This document shows, in pieces, positions 32,555-41,560 of a stretch of DNA of 64,000 bases. The position numbers were made by a program, and so were the translations under genes. The notes under the pieces were generated by a model that ran no database searches, was not told the origin of the DNA, and saw only the letters and a list, made by a program, of their open reading frames with translations. The first letter of the stretch is position 1, and each line of letters begins with the position of its first letter. Source of the DNA: Acidobacteria bacterium RIFCSPLOWO2_12_FULL_68_19 (GTDB taxonomy: Bacteria; Acidobacteriota; Vicinamibacteria; Vicinamibacterales; UBA2999); the NCBI GenBank assembly GCA_001767525.1, contig MELF01000017.1, positions 137,556-201,555 on the forward strand, written 5' to 3'.

Positions 32555-35548
32555 TCAGAACGCGAGACGGATACCGAGCTGCAGCACGCGCGGCCCGTAG
32601 GCGATGTTGCTGTTGAACGACGGGCGGCCGTACAGGGCGTTGCTCTCGTTGGTCACGTACGATCCGTAGTTGGCATGGTTGAAGATGTTGAAGACTTCGA
32701 ACATGCCGTCGAGGCGCATGGCGCCGCCAATCGGGATCCGCTGCTGCAGCCGGAGATCCACGCGGTGAATCGACTCGCCGCTGAAGCCGTTCCGGGCGAC
32801 GATCGAGCCGTCGGCGCGCAGCCGCTGCTCGTTCGAGCCGCCGACCTGGTTCGCGGTCGGCGCCTGTCCTCCCTCACCACGCCGGTCGACGCCCGTGTTG
32901 ACCGCGAGCCGCTCGCCGGCGCCGTAGAAGTAGATGCCGCTCACCTGGAAACCCCGGCCGACGTCCCAGATGCCGTTGGCGGTGACCCGGTGACGTTGAT
33001 CGCCAACCGCGTAGGTGTACTCGCCGCCCATATCCGGCGCCAGCGCAAACGGGATCGGCCCGTGCTGCGCCAGGCCGTCGTCCCCGATGAACCACTGCTC
33101 CCGGCGTGGATACGCGTCCTTGAAATGGGCGAGCGTGTAGCTGGCTGAGAACTGCCAGTTGTCGCTGTATCGCTTGGTGAACGTGAAGTCGGTGCCGTAG
33201 TAGTTGGACCATCCGGCCAGCCACTCGAAGTTCACGGTGCCCCATCCCGGAAACGGCCGCCGGCTGACATCGCTGAACGGGTAGTTGGCCCCGGTCGCCT
33301 GGTTGTACGACAGGTTGCCGTTCGTCGAGCTCTCCTCGCGCCGCCCGGCCGTGTAGTTGAAGTTCACTTCAACGACCGCGACGGTGCCCACCTGCCGCTG
33401 CACGCCCGCGCCGGCTTGATGGCTGTACTGCGGCGGACGCCCGGCGTAGCCGATCTCCTGCACGAGCGACCTGTACGAGCAGCGCGGCGCCGAGCGGTTC
33501 ACGTCGCAGGCGTTTCCGAGCGCCTGCTCCCACGTCGGCTTCGGTCCGCCCCACTCCCCTTCCGGGCTGGGCCCGGTCCCGTGCCAGTTCGGCACGAAGT
33601 CCGCCCGGCCGTCAGGAAAGATCTGCTCCTCGAAGCGTGGGCAGTCATTCGACTCGAACGTGCACCGGTAACCGACCGACTGCTGCACGGCGTCGTTCGG
33701 CTGGAACGCGAAGAAGAGCCCGTAGCCGCCCCGGAGGACCGTCCGATCGTCGAGACGCAGGTTCACCCCCAGCCGCGGCGCGAAGTTCGCCTTGTTCCGT
33801 GGAAGATCGCCCGGCAGCCACGGCCGGAATTCGAGCTTCTCGTTGTTCCCGTTGCTGTCGAAGTCGTAGCGCAGGCCGACGTTGAGCGTCAGCCGGTCGT
33901 TGACGCGCCAGTCGTCCTGCGCCCAGCCTGCGAACAGATGACGCGTCACGTCGTAGGTATGCTCGGTGCTGGATTTCGCATGGAAGACCCAGCGGGTGAT
34001 CGGCGTCAGCGGCTGCAGGTTCCACGTCGAAGGATCGTTCCAGACGGGGAAGAGCGCCTCCAGGTTCGCCGGCGCCGGACCGCCCGTGGCGTCGATCTGG
34101 CCCATGCACCGCAGGCACCAGCGGAAATCGTTGTAGAACCGCATGTATTCGCCGCCGAGCTTCACGTCATGACGCCCCCGCCAGTCGAACGACGTGGTGA
34201 GATCATCGCGGACGTTCGCCGTGTCCTGGACGATGTTCAGCGGGTTGATGCCGATGTTGAAACCACGCACGTTGACGAGCACCGTTCCGCCGTTCAGGAC
34301 CGGATGGTAGGGCATCGTCTCTTGTCCCTTCCACGTCAGCGTGGCGGAGCCGTCGCGCCGTTCGTAGAAGGTGGCGCCGCCTCTGACTTCGTTGACCGAG
34401 CGGTTGCTCAGCACTTGTGTGAAGGAGCCGACGTACTGGCTCGATATCCGTCCGTGCCGCCCCATGTTGATCGGGTGCTCGGTCGACCCTCCCCCGCCAC
34501 GCTGTACGTGGAACCACCGGTTGTAGGCCGACACCCGGCCCGAGATCCGGGTCTGAGGGGTGATCTGGTAGTCCACGCGCCCGATCGGCTTGTGCGTCCG
34601 ATCGGTGAACGCGAGGTCCATGTTGAAGGAGGGATACGGCGTGCTGTAGACGAACGTCTTCGGCTCGCGCTCGTACTCGTAGGCGCCGAAGAAGTGCAGC
34701 CGGTCGCGGATGATCGGACCGCCCACGGTGCTGCTGAGCTGCTGATTCGAGTAGGGGAGAACCCGATTGGCGACGAAATCCTCCGAGTTGAACCTGTCGT
34801 TCCGGAAGTAGCCGCCGACCGTGCCGGTGAAGTCGTTCGTCCCCGACTTGGTGATCGCGTTCACGACCATGCCGGCCGAACGTCCGACGCTCGCGTCGAA
34901 GCGGTTCTGCACCACCTGGAACTCCGCAATCGCGTCACGACTCCATTGCGGCTGCTCGTCGTCGCCACTCGAGTGATAGTTCGTCGTGACCTGCTGGCCG
35001 TCGACGTTGGTCTGCGAATAGCTCTGCCGGGGCTGCACGTACCCGCCCGACTCGTTCCGGCGCGCCCCGGGCGTCAGCAGCGCCAGGTCCATCCAGTTGC
35101 GGCCGTTGATGGGGAGTTCCTCTACTTGTCGCGGATCGATGTTGGAGGCGACGATCGAGGCGGTGGTGTCGATGAGCGGCGCCTCGCCCGTGACCGTCAC
35201 CGTTTCCTGCAGCGCCGCCGGCGCCAGCTGCAGCGCGAGGTTCACCTGCTGCCCGAGCAGCAACTGGAGATTCGTGCGGGTGACGGTCTGAAACCCCGAC
35301 AACCGCGCCGTCACGCGGAACGTGCCGACGCGCACCGGCATACGGAAGCTGCCGGTGCCGTCCGTGACCGCCTCGAACGTATTGCCGGACGCCTCATGGA
35401 CCGCCACGACGGTCACACCAGGCAGTACGCCGCCCGTGGTGTCGGCAACGGTGCCCATCAGGACGGCTTCTTGCGCTTCACCGGCCGCCGGCCACATCAC
35501 GATCACCGCGATCATGAGCAGCCATCGGCCCATCTTGGACCTTCTCAT
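32555..35548 (-). CDS. TonB-dependent receptor with carboxypeptidase regulatory-like domain (2)
   Basis: 997 aa. Signal peptide (MRRSKMGRWLLMIAVIVMW...GEA), regulatory-like domain (AVLMGTVADTTGGVLPGVTVVAVH), plug (PINGRNWMDLALLTPGARR, VQNRFDASVGRSAGMVVNAI), barrel ending YGPRVLQLGIRLAF. ATG 35548 with GGAGGAGAC just upstream decides the start; the extra N-terminal residues of the longer ORF are non-coding. A sigma-70 promoter lies ~75 bases upstream. Same C-terminal closing motif as the other two receptors. Last gene of the minus-strand exported block. Confidence 0.92.
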   Translation of the reverse strand: MRRSKMGRWLLMIAVIVMWPAAGEAQEAVLMGTVADTTGGVLPGVTVVAVHEASGNTFEAVTDGTGSFRMPVRVGTFRVTARLSGFQTVTRTNLQLLLGQQVNLALQLAPAALQETVTVTGEAPLIDTTASIVASNIDPRQVEELPINGRNWMDLALLTPGARRNESGGYVQPRQSYSQTNVDGQQVTTNYHSSGDDEQPQWSRDAIAEFQVVQNRFDASVGRSAGMVVNAITKSGTNDFTGTVGGYFRNDRFNSEDFVANRVLPYSNQQLSSTVGGPIIRDRLHFFGAYEYEREPKTFVYSTPYPSFNMDLAFTDRTHKPIGRVDYQITPQTRISGRVSAYNRWFHVQRGGGGSTEHPINMGRHGRISSQYVGSFTQVLSNRSVNEVRGGATFYERRDGSATLTWKGQETMPYHPVLNGGTVLVNVRGFNIGINPLNIVQDTANVRDDLTTSFDWRGRHDVKLGGEYMRFYNDFRWCLRCMGQIDATGGPAPANLEALFPVWNDPSTWNLQPLTPITRWVFHAKSSTEHTYDVTRHLFAGWAQDDWRVNDRLTLNVGLRYDFDSNGNNEKLEFRPWLPGDLPRNKANFAPRLGVNLRLDDRTVLRGGYGLFFAFQPNDAVQQSVGYRCTFESNDCPRFEEQIFPDGRADFVPNWHGTGPSPEGEWGGPKPTWEQALGNACDVNRSAPRCSYRSLVQEIGYAGRPPQYSHQAGAGVQRQVGTVAVVEVNFNYTAGRREESSTNGNLSYNQATGANYPFSDVSRRPFPGWGTVNFEWLAGWSNYYGTDFTFTKRYSDNWQFSASYTLAHFKDAYPRREQWFIGDDGLAQHGPIPFALAPDMGGEYTYAVGDQRHRVTANGIWDVGRGFQVSGIYFYGAGERLAVNTGVDRRGEGGQAPTANQVGGSNEQRLRADGSIVARNGFSGESIHRVDLRLQQRIPIGGAMRLDGMFEVFNIFNHANYGSYVTNESNALYGRPSFNSNIAYGPRVLQLGIRLAF

Positions 35549-35630
35549 GTCTCCTCCCGCGTCCTTGGTGATCGGTTGAACCCGAATCGCCGCACAGCTC
35601 CGGGCCCATTCGGGTATTCGAGGGTGCCGT

Positions 35631-35659
35631 ATTCTAGGACCGGCGCTCGAGTCGGTCAA
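35631..35659 (-). promoter_or_regulatory. Sigma-70 promoter of TonB receptor 2
   Basis: On the minus strand TTGACC, 17 bases, TAGAAT. Transcription would start near 35624, giving a leader of about 75 bases before ATG 35548. Confidence 0.55.
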
Positions 35660-35860
35660 TGCGTCGGAGCGGGGTCCCGGGCGCGCAACAGGGTCAACCA
35701 CGACCGATCGAGCGTGAGTGGCGCGCGCGAACAGCGCGCGACCGCGAAGCCGAGCGCCTGCGGGGTCGCCGGTGAGAGATTTTCCCCGGCGAGGTGTTTC
35801 CCGGCGCCTGACGTGGGGTCGCCTTCTGTGGGCTCGGCGAACGGATTGGAATGAGGCGAT

Positions 35861-35892
35861 GCAGGGGGGGGCTGACGGCCGCCCCCCTCTGC
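35861..35892 (-). terminator. GC-rich hairpin after the cytochrome gene
   Basis: GCAG plus a run of Gs pairs with a run of Cs then CTCTGC, loop around CTGACGGCC. It lies 13 bases beyond the cytochrome stop in the direction of its transcription. No T tract follows, so termination efficiency is uncertain. Confidence 0.4.
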
Positions 35893-35904
35893 GGGATGTG
35901 TAAC

Positions 35905-36780
35905 CTACGAACAGCTGTTGCCGGCGCGCTGACCGCGGACCCAGGCGGCCAGTACCTGCCACTCAGGATCGTCTTTGCTCTGCCAGCGTCGTACGCCGTT
36001 GTGGGCGTACGAGCCTCCGCCGTCGGGATGCAGCGGCTTGATCATGAACCGGCTCTGATCGGGGTTGCCGGGAATGATCAATCGTGAGATCACCTGGAAC
36101 GCCCGCTTGGCTTCTTCGTCGTTCCACGCCGTCCGGCCTTCTCCGGGCACGGGCGCGAAGCCGATCTGGCCGGCGCCGTGGCAGTTGCTGCACCGGACGT
36201 GCCCCTCGCGGGGAGTCTGGAAGACGCGCTGCACGCACGAGCGGAAGAACTCGAAGTCCACCGTCGGATCGGGCGGCGGCACGTACCGATCGGACGGCAG
36301 GCTCTTGATCCACGCCAGCACGGACTGGTACTCCGGATCGTCGCGGGAGGTCCAGAACGTGCCGCCGGTGTGCATCAGGCCGCCTGCGGCCGGGGCGAGC
36401 GGCTTGAGCAGCAGTCGGCTCCGCTCCGGCTCCGCCGTGTTGATGAGCTTGGTGACGACATCGAAGTTGCGCCGCGATTGCTCCGCGGTCCATCCGGCGT
36501 CGGTTGCGGGCGTGTCGAGGCTGAACCGCAGCGGCCGCACCTGCCAGGTGTGGCACATCACGCACGACGCGTAGCCTGGGCTCGTCCCGCCGCGAGGCTT
36601 GAGGAACACCGATTCGATGGTCGTGCGAAACGATGCGACGTTGGCGTCCGAGGGGCCTGCGGAGGCCTGTGCCGAGGCCGACGCCCCCGGCGGAGCCGAG
36701 TCGGCCCGGCTCGACGTTGCCAGACCGACGGCCAGGAAGAAGAGCACTGCGTACCACACGCGTCGCTGTCCACTGGTCAT
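35905..36780 (-). CDS. Di-haem c-type cytochrome, exported
   Basis: 291 aa from ATG 36780 (GGAGAG upstream). Signal segment RVWYAVLFFLAVGLATSSRADS. Two single-haem domains in tandem with CVMCH (~73) and CSNCH (~194), each followed by similar text: LLLKPLAPAAGGLMHTGGTFW and FMIKPLHPDGGGSYAHNGVRRW. The duplication suggests an internal gene duplication, and the conserved Met and His residues may be axial ligands. Predicted periplasmic electron carrier. Follows the YVTN propeller gene by 25 bases. Confidence 0.85.
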   Translation of the reverse strand: MTSGQRRVWYAVLFFLAVGLATSSRADSAPPGASASAQASAGPSDANVASFRTTIESVFLKPRGGTSPGYASCVMCHTWQVRPLRFSLDTPATDAGWTAEQSRRNFDVVTKLINTAEPERSRLLLKPLAPAAGGLMHTGGTFWTSRDDPEYQSVLAWIKSLPSDRYVPPPDPTVDFEFFRSCVQRVFQTPREGHVRCSNCHGAGQIGFAPVPGEGRTAWNDEEAKRAFQVISRLIIPGNPDQSRFMIKPLHPDGGGSYAHNGVRRWQSKDDPEWQVLAAWVRGQRAGNSCS

Positions 36781-36805
36781 GAGGGTTGCTCTCCGAAAAT
36801 CCACG

Positions 36806-37978
36806 TCAGCGACCCGCAGCCTGGGTCGGCGCCTGGACCGCGTTGCTCGCAGTCGGGGTGTTCACACGGTTCAACGGCAGGATGGCGGTGCTGATCCGGG
36901 CCGGGCGCGCGCCGGTCCTGATCTTCGCGACGATCTGACGCTTCTGCAGGTCCACGGCAAGCGTGTGATCGGATCCCGAGACGGCCACGTACATGTACCG
37001 GCTGTCCGGCGTCGGCGTCATCCAGTTCGCCGTCGGACCCACTTCGACCGACCCGATGTACTTCAGATCCGGCAGCGTCCAGCCGTAGATCCGGCTGTCG
37101 AGGCGGCTCGACGCCCAGACGGCGGAGCGGTCCGGCAGCACTTCGAGCCCGTGCATGTCGCCGCCCTGGATGCCGTCGGCGTTCTGGCGCCATAGCGGCA
37201 GCGGCGGCGGCCACAGCATGTCGACGACCTTGTGCGTGCTCCAGTCGATGACCCAGACCGCATTGATGCGGGCCGCCTGCGCGAACATCCGCTTCGTGGA
37301 GCCGTCGGGATTCGCCTCGAACGCCATCGGCCGCACTTCGTGGTTGTCCCGGCCGTACTGCCGGTGCCCGGTCAGCTCCATGCTCCACACCACCGTGTCG
37401 GTCGCGGCGTCGATCACTTGAATGGTCGGCTCGCCGGGCTCCGGGTCGCCGGCAAGGCCGGCCACGACGAAGTTCTCGTCCGGCGTCACGTAGGTGTTGT
37501 GGACCGGATGGTGGACGGGAATGCTGCGCACCAGTGTGTGCGTCGTGATGTCGATGACGTCGAGGAGTGCACGACCCTGCGCGCGCTGGCGGATCGCCGC
37601 GTAGATCTTCTTGTGCTTCTTGTTGACCGCGATCTTGTTCGGCCGCGCGGACAGCTTGATCTGCTGGACGCGCTGCAGCGTGACCGTGTCGAACACGTCG
37701 ACCGTCTGCTCCTGCTCGTTCGAGCAGTAGTAGTACAGCCCGTCCGGATGGGTCGTCAGATTGTGCGCGTGCGGACAGCCCCGAATGAGGCCCACGACCT
37801 GATTGACGGTCGGATCGATGATGTGGTGGACGGTTCCGGCGTTGTTGCTCTGCAGGATCCGCACGGCGACTCCCTTGTAGGAGTCGAGCCGCGGCACGCC
37901 CTGCGCCGCCGTCAGTGCCGTAAGAAGCAGGATGCCGAAAGCCGTCAGCCATCCGCGAATAGCCGGTGAACGGGTCAT
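36806..37978 (-). CDS. Exported YVTN-type beta-propeller protein
   Basis: 390 aa. ATG 37978 (MTRSPAIRGWLTAFGILLLTAL) is preferred because GGAGG lies five bases upstream; the ORF's first ATG overlaps that SD. Signal peptide to ALTAAQG. Repeats of the form Q-x-I-D-x-A-T-D-T-V-V and V-D-V-F-D-T-V-T-L-Q-R-V mark propeller blades (about six or seven). Propellers of this kind bind ligands or act as lactonases or quinoprotein-like enzymes; no catalytic residues can be named. Operon with the di-haem cytochrome. Confidence 0.8.
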   Translation of the reverse strand: MTRSPAIRGWLTAFGILLLTALTAAQGVPRLDSYKGVAVRILQSNNAGTVHHIIDPTVNQVVGLIRGCPHAHNLTTHPDGLYYYCSNEQEQTVDVFDTVTLQRVQQIKLSARPNKIAVNKKHKKIYAAIRQRAQGRALLDVIDITTHTLVRSIPVHHPVHNTYVTPDENFVVAGLAGDPEPGEPTIQVIDAATDTVVWSMELTGHRQYGRDNHEVRPMAFEANPDGSTKRMFAQAARINAVWVIDWSTHKVVDMLWPPPLPLWRQNADGIQGGDMHGLEVLPDRSAVWASSRLDSRIYGWTLPDLKYIGSVEVGPTANWMTPTPDSRYMYVAVSGSDHTLAVDLQKRQIVAKIRTGARPARISTAILPLNRVNTPTASNAVQAPTQAAGR

Positions 37979-37990
37979 CGTGACCTCCAT

Positions 37991-38000
37991 CGAACGTTCG
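37991..38000. promoter_or_regulatory. CGAACGTTCG palindrome
   Basis: Perfect 10-bp palindrome just upstream of the SD of the YVTN gene. Could be an operator or only a chance sequence. Confidence 0.3.
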
Positions 38001-38110
38001 TACTGCCGCCTTGACGGGAACTCCAGCGCGCGGATGTTGCGCGCCGGGGTGCGCTGGGGTCTCCCATGAGAGGCTTTAGGGTACCACGAAGTCGCAACGG
38101 AGGAAGCCCT

Positions 38111-39187
38111 CTACCGGCTCGACGTCACCGCGCCGTTCTGCGGCCGGTACTGCTTGGTGAACCCGTTCCGGCCGTTCGTCATCGTGAAGCTGCCGTCGCT
38201 GCGCGCCGACAGCTTGATATGATGGCCCCCGTCGCGGTCGGTGAAGTTCGCGATGAACTGCTCGGCCGAGTTCACCTCCCGCGCCACGTTGTCCGAGTAG
38301 TGGAGCTGCCAGAAGTCTTCCAGACCCGGTGAGCTCTTCACGATCTGGAAGGTTCCCGGCGTGCCGCCCTTGGTCGGATTGTTGTTCATGACGGCGACTC
38401 TCGGCCGCACGGCATGGACGAGCGGCTGCGCGCCGGCCCAGTCGGTGCCGTGGCGCGAGGTGCGGTACACCGCCACCGTGCCGAGCAGGTTGGACGGACA
38501 GGCGAGCTCGAGCTCCTGATTCCAGGTCAGGTCGGCCAGGTCGAGAAACCGAAAGCGGCCGTACTCGACGAGGACGCCGATGCTCTCGTAGTTGTTCGGC
38601 GTGTTGTCCTGCGCCCGGCGCTGGGCGGTGGCGCACAGCGGATTCGGCGCGCGCCGGACGCCCGCGAGCGGCGCCGTGATCAGATCGCCCGCCGACGAAA
38701 TGACGTGCACCTCGAGGCCCGCGACCGGAATCTTCATCGCCGGCTTCGGGATCGTTACGTGGGCGTGCTGCCGTACCGGCACGTAGGACAGATATCCAGC
38801 TTCACGGTTGCCGTGCTGCTCGGGCACGAACGCGCCGGGATCGAGCACCCGCCGGACGGGCACCTTGTCGAAGAGGGCGGCGACCCCGCCCACGTGATCG
38901 CCGTGGTAGTGCGACACCACGAGCGTGTCGACGCGTTCGACGCCGGCGTCCTTCATCGCCGCCACGATGCGGTCCGCATCGCGCCCGGGCGGGTTGAGGT
39001 TGCCCGCGTCGAGCAGCAGCACCTCCTTGGTGCCGAGGATCCCGTCGGTCGGCGAGACAATAAGCGTTGACATCCCGCCTTCGGTATCGATGAAGTAGAT
39101 GTCGGTGGTCGCCTGGCTGTTGGTTTGCGCGGCTGCCATCGCCGCCAGCAACGCCACCGCCACTCCCGTCGCGAATATCTTGCGCAT
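38111..39187 (-). CDS. Exported metallo-beta-lactamase-fold hydrolase
   Basis: 358 aa from ATG 39187, GGAGG five bases before. Signal peptide MRKIFATGVAVALLAAMAAA. Zinc motif VVSHYHGDHVGGVAAL (~90), and VLLLDAGN before it. Later metal ligands (second His and Asp) are less obvious in the C-terminal part: the sequence HAVRPRVAVMNNNPTKGG is where a last ligand could sit. Family acts on esters, lactones, thioesters or phosphoesters. Could hydrolyse a product made by the neighbouring propeller enzymes, which is inference only. Confidence 0.8.
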   Translation of the reverse strand: MRKIFATGVAVALLAAMAAAQTNSQATTDIYFIDTEGGMSTLIVSPTDGILGTKEVLLLDAGNLNPPGRDADRIVAAMKDAGVERVDTLVVSHYHGDHVGGVAALFDKVPVRRVLDPGAFVPEQHGNREAGYLSYVPVRQHAHVTIPKPAMKIPVAGLEVHVISSAGDLITAPLAGVRRAPNPLCATAQRRAQDNTPNNYESIGVLVEYGRFRFLDLADLTWNQELELACPSNLLGTVAVYRTSRHGTDWAGAQPLVHAVRPRVAVMNNNPTKGGTPGTFQIVKSSPGLEDFWQLHYSDNVAREVNSAEQFIANFTDRDGGHHIKLSARSDGSFTMTNGRNGFTKQYRPQNGAVTSSR

Positions 39188-39200
39188 CATTGCCTCCAAG

Positions 39201-39284
39201 CCAGCTGGTAGCTGGTAGGCGGTAGCACGTCGCTACCGCCTACCGGCTACTACCTACCGGCTACTACCTACCGGCTACCGGCTA
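39201..39284. repeat. GGTAG/CTACC palindromic repeat element
   Basis: Intergenic element between the propeller fusion and the hydrolase gene. GGTAGGCGGTAG (39214-39225) and CTACCGCCTACC (39233-39244) form a perfect 12-bp stem with a 7-base loop; the pairing extends to 17 bp with one G-T wobble (TAGCTGG.../...CCGGCTA). It is followed by tandem 14-bp units TACCGGCTACTACC. May act as a terminator for the propeller gene. A related element lies at 52711-52796. Confidence 0.75.
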
Positions 39285-41110
39285 GCCGTCTGCCGGGTCG
39301 CCGCCGCCGGGAACTGCAGCCGGACCACCTTGTTGGACCGGTTGTACGGCGCCCACACGGTCACCGGGTCCGTCCGGTTGTCGATCTGCACGTGGCGGAT
39401 CTCGGTGCCGCGGGTCGGCAGGACATATTCCGTGAACCGCTCCGTCCGTGGATCGAACTTGGTCAGCACGTCATGGTTCATCGTGTTGATCCAGACCACG
39501 CCGTTCTTGTCCACGGCCAGCGCGTAGGGCGACGCGTACGGCGTGGGCATCGCATATTCCCTCACCTGGTTCGTCTTGGTGTCGATGCGCGCGATCCGGT
39601 CGGAGGTGTACAGCGCGACCCACACGAGGTCGCGGTTCGGATCGGCCGCCAGGCGCCGGGGCGCCTTGTGTCCGGGCGGCGCGCTGTTCTGGCTCGCGCG
39701 CACGGTCCGGCGCCGCTGCCGGTCGACGTCGGTGACCTCCGGCATCACGAGCGGCTCGAGATTGACCGCCGTCACCTGTCCGGTCCTGCTGTCGATCTTC
39801 AGCACGCGATCGAGTCCCGGATTGGTGGCCCACACGTTGTCGTCCTTGTCGACGGTGTTGCCGTAGGTGCCCCATCCGCCGCACGGGGCGCCGCAGAGGC
39901 CTTCCGGCGCCGGAGGCCCTTCGTAGTGCTTGTATTCACCGGTGTCGGGGTCCACCATGATGACGCCGTTGAGCGAGGTCGCCCACGGGCGACCCTTCGA
40001 GTCGACGTCGAGGGTGCCGCCGACGGCCGCCCGCATGCCCGCCGGCCGGCGGAACTCCTTCATGTTGCCCGTCCGGGTATCCAGCACAACGAAATTGCCG
40101 TGACCGGTGGCCCACACGCGTCCGACGTAGTCGACCACCACGCTGTGGGTGGCGATCGACTTGCCGTCCTCACCCTTCAGCGCGTAGTCGGTGACCTTGC
40201 CCGTCGTCGGGTCCAGCTTGGCAAAGGTCCGCCCGGGAACGAGGTCGTCGGCCATCCAGATGTTCCCCTCGGCGTCGGGCCACACGTCGTGAGCCGCCCG
40301 CCCGATGAACCGCGACGGCGTGCCCATCGACCAGTCCGTGCCGTCATCGAAATGGTTCGGGCGATCCGTGCGGGGCAGGTCGTACTCGGTAATCACGACC
40401 TGCGTCGCCTCACCCGTCGGTCGCGGCAGGAGCTTGAGATTCTGCAGCTCGGTGGCGCCGCGGGCACGGCCGAGATACTCCGCCAGCTCGTCGCGGTACG
40501 CCCTGATCATCGGATTGCCCGGCCGCTCCGGGGTCGGCCGCATCGCCGGGACGGGTTCGCCCGTGCTCGGGAAGACGGCCATCAGGTCCACGAGCACGCC
40601 CCATCCGCGGGCGTCCCAGCGGTTCTGCAGTGTGTAGCTGGCCGTGTGGCAGCCGGTGCAGTTGTTCTTGTACGCGTGCGCCATGCGGCGATCGGCCGGC
40701 GTGCTCTGCGGCAGGCTCTGGAGGTACTCGACTCCGGACATCTGCTTCACAATCCGTCCGACTTCCTTGATGGGGGTCAGCGTGAGGTTCCGCTCCGTCC
40801 TGCCGCCGGCGAGCGCGAACTCGGCCCTACCGGCCTCGAAGCCGACCGCCTGCGCCCACACCTTGTACTGACCGCCGTCAAGGGACGGAAAACTGTAGTT
40901 CCCCTGCCGGTCGGTGAACACTGACGTCGTGAAGGTCTTGTCGGCCGCGCGCGCCGACACGATGACGCCTTCCATCGGCCGGCCGTCGGCCGACTTGACG
41001 TTTCCAGCGATGACGCCGGGGCCTCGTGTCTGCGCCGCCGGCGGCATCTGAACCGCCGCCGCGGCCACGATCACCCCGAGAACGAGAGCCAGCGATTTCC
41101 AGTGAGACAT
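39275..41110 (-). CDS. Fusion: regulatory-like domain, cytochrome c and Vgb-like beta-propeller
   Basis: 611 aa from ATG 41110 (GGAGG upstream). Signal peptide, then a carboxypeptidase-regulatory-like domain (~30-110: VIAGNVKSADGRPMEGVIVS), a single-haem cytochrome segment with NNCTGCHTASY (~150), then a six- or seven-bladed propeller with blade text such as AADPNRDLVWVALYTSDRIA and VDKNGVVWINTMNHDVLTKF. The propeller resembles virginiamycin-B-lyase / streptogramin-lyase proteins. A haem and propeller in one chain suggests a redox enzyme or an electron-transfer sensor. Just downstream of the small cytochrome c on the same strand. Confidence 0.82.
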   Translation of the reverse strand: MSHWKSLALVLGVIVAAAAVQMPPAAQTRGPGVIAGNVKSADGRPMEGVIVSARAADKTFTTSVFTDRQGNYSFPSLDGGQYKVWAQAVGFEAGRAEFALAGGRTERNLTLTPIKEVGRIVKQMSGVEYLQSLPQSTPADRRMAHAYKNNCTGCHTASYTLQNRWDARGWGVLVDLMAVFPSTGEPVPAMRPTPERPGNPMIRAYRDELAEYLGRARGATELQNLKLLPRPTGEATQVVITEYDLPRTDRPNHFDDGTDWSMGTPSRFIGRAAHDVWPDAEGNIWMADDLVPGRTFAKLDPTTGKVTDYALKGEDGKSIATHSVVVDYVGRVWATGHGNFVVLDTRTGNMKEFRRPAGMRAAVGGTLDVDSKGRPWATSLNGVIMVDPDTGEYKHYEGPPAPEGLCGAPCGGWGTYGNTVDKDDNVWATNPGLDRVLKIDSRTGQVTAVNLEPLVMPEVTDVDRQRRRTVRASQNSAPPGHKAPRRLAADPNRDLVWVALYTSDRIARIDTKTNQVREYAMPTPYASPYALAVDKNGVVWINTMNHDVLTKFDPRTERFTEYVLPTRGTEIRHVQIDNRTDPVTVWAPYNRSNKVVRLQFPAAATRQTASR

Positions 41111-41170
41111 TGAACCTCCAGAACTCACGGTGTCTAGGGTACCTGAGATCCTACAGGCACCTTCGCCACG

Positions 41171-41536
41171 CTAGAGCGTCTTCATAAAAGCGATCAGGTC
41201 CTCGAACTCCGCCGGGGTAAAGGTGTACTGAAATCCGGGCATGCGCGGCGACCCCTGCTGAATCTGCGTCCGCACCACCTTTTCCCGCTCCGGCGTCACA
41301 TTCTTGAACACCCCGCTCAGCCGCGGTCCCATCGGGTCGTACACGTCGTCCTTGACGATGCGTCCCATGTGACAGAGGGAGCAGTGCTGGTAGAACCGGG
41401 CCTCGCCGCGCCTGGTTCGGTCCACCGACGCCGGCGCCGCCGTCGTCTGCGGCGATGCGTCGCGCGGGACAATCACGGCGGCGGCGGCCATCGCGATGGC
41501 CACCGCCGCGGTCTTGCGCCATGTCGATCTTGTCAT
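41171..41536 (-). CDS. Small exported c-type cytochrome
   Basis: 121 aa. Signal peptide (KTAAVAIAMAAAAVIVP), one haem motif CSLCHMG (~52), distal Met in PRMPGF. Class I-like fold length. Between TonB receptor 3 (24 bases away) and the propeller-cytochrome fusion. Likely accepts electrons from periplasmic oxidation by its neighbours. Confidence 0.87.
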   Translation of the reverse strand: MTRSTWRKTAAVAIAMAAAAVIVPRDASPQTTAAPASVDRTRRGEARFYQHCSLCHMGRIVKDDVYDPMGPRLSGVFKNVTPEREKVVRTQIQQGSPRMPGFQYTFTPAEFEDLIAFMKTL

Positions 41537-41560
41537 CCCAGTATCCTCGTGTCTTCGTGT

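Larger units (their letters stand above)
35549..35904. other. 356-bp intergenic region
   Basis: Contains the promoter of receptor 2 (35631-35659), a GC-rich inverted repeat GCGCGCGAACAGCGCGC near 35718-35740, and the hairpin at 35861-35892. No convincing gene; the short ORFs here have no SD or recognisable product. Confidence 0.6.

Noticed and set aside
33416-35854. 812-aa plus ORF
   Set aside because: Antisense shadow of TonB receptor 2.
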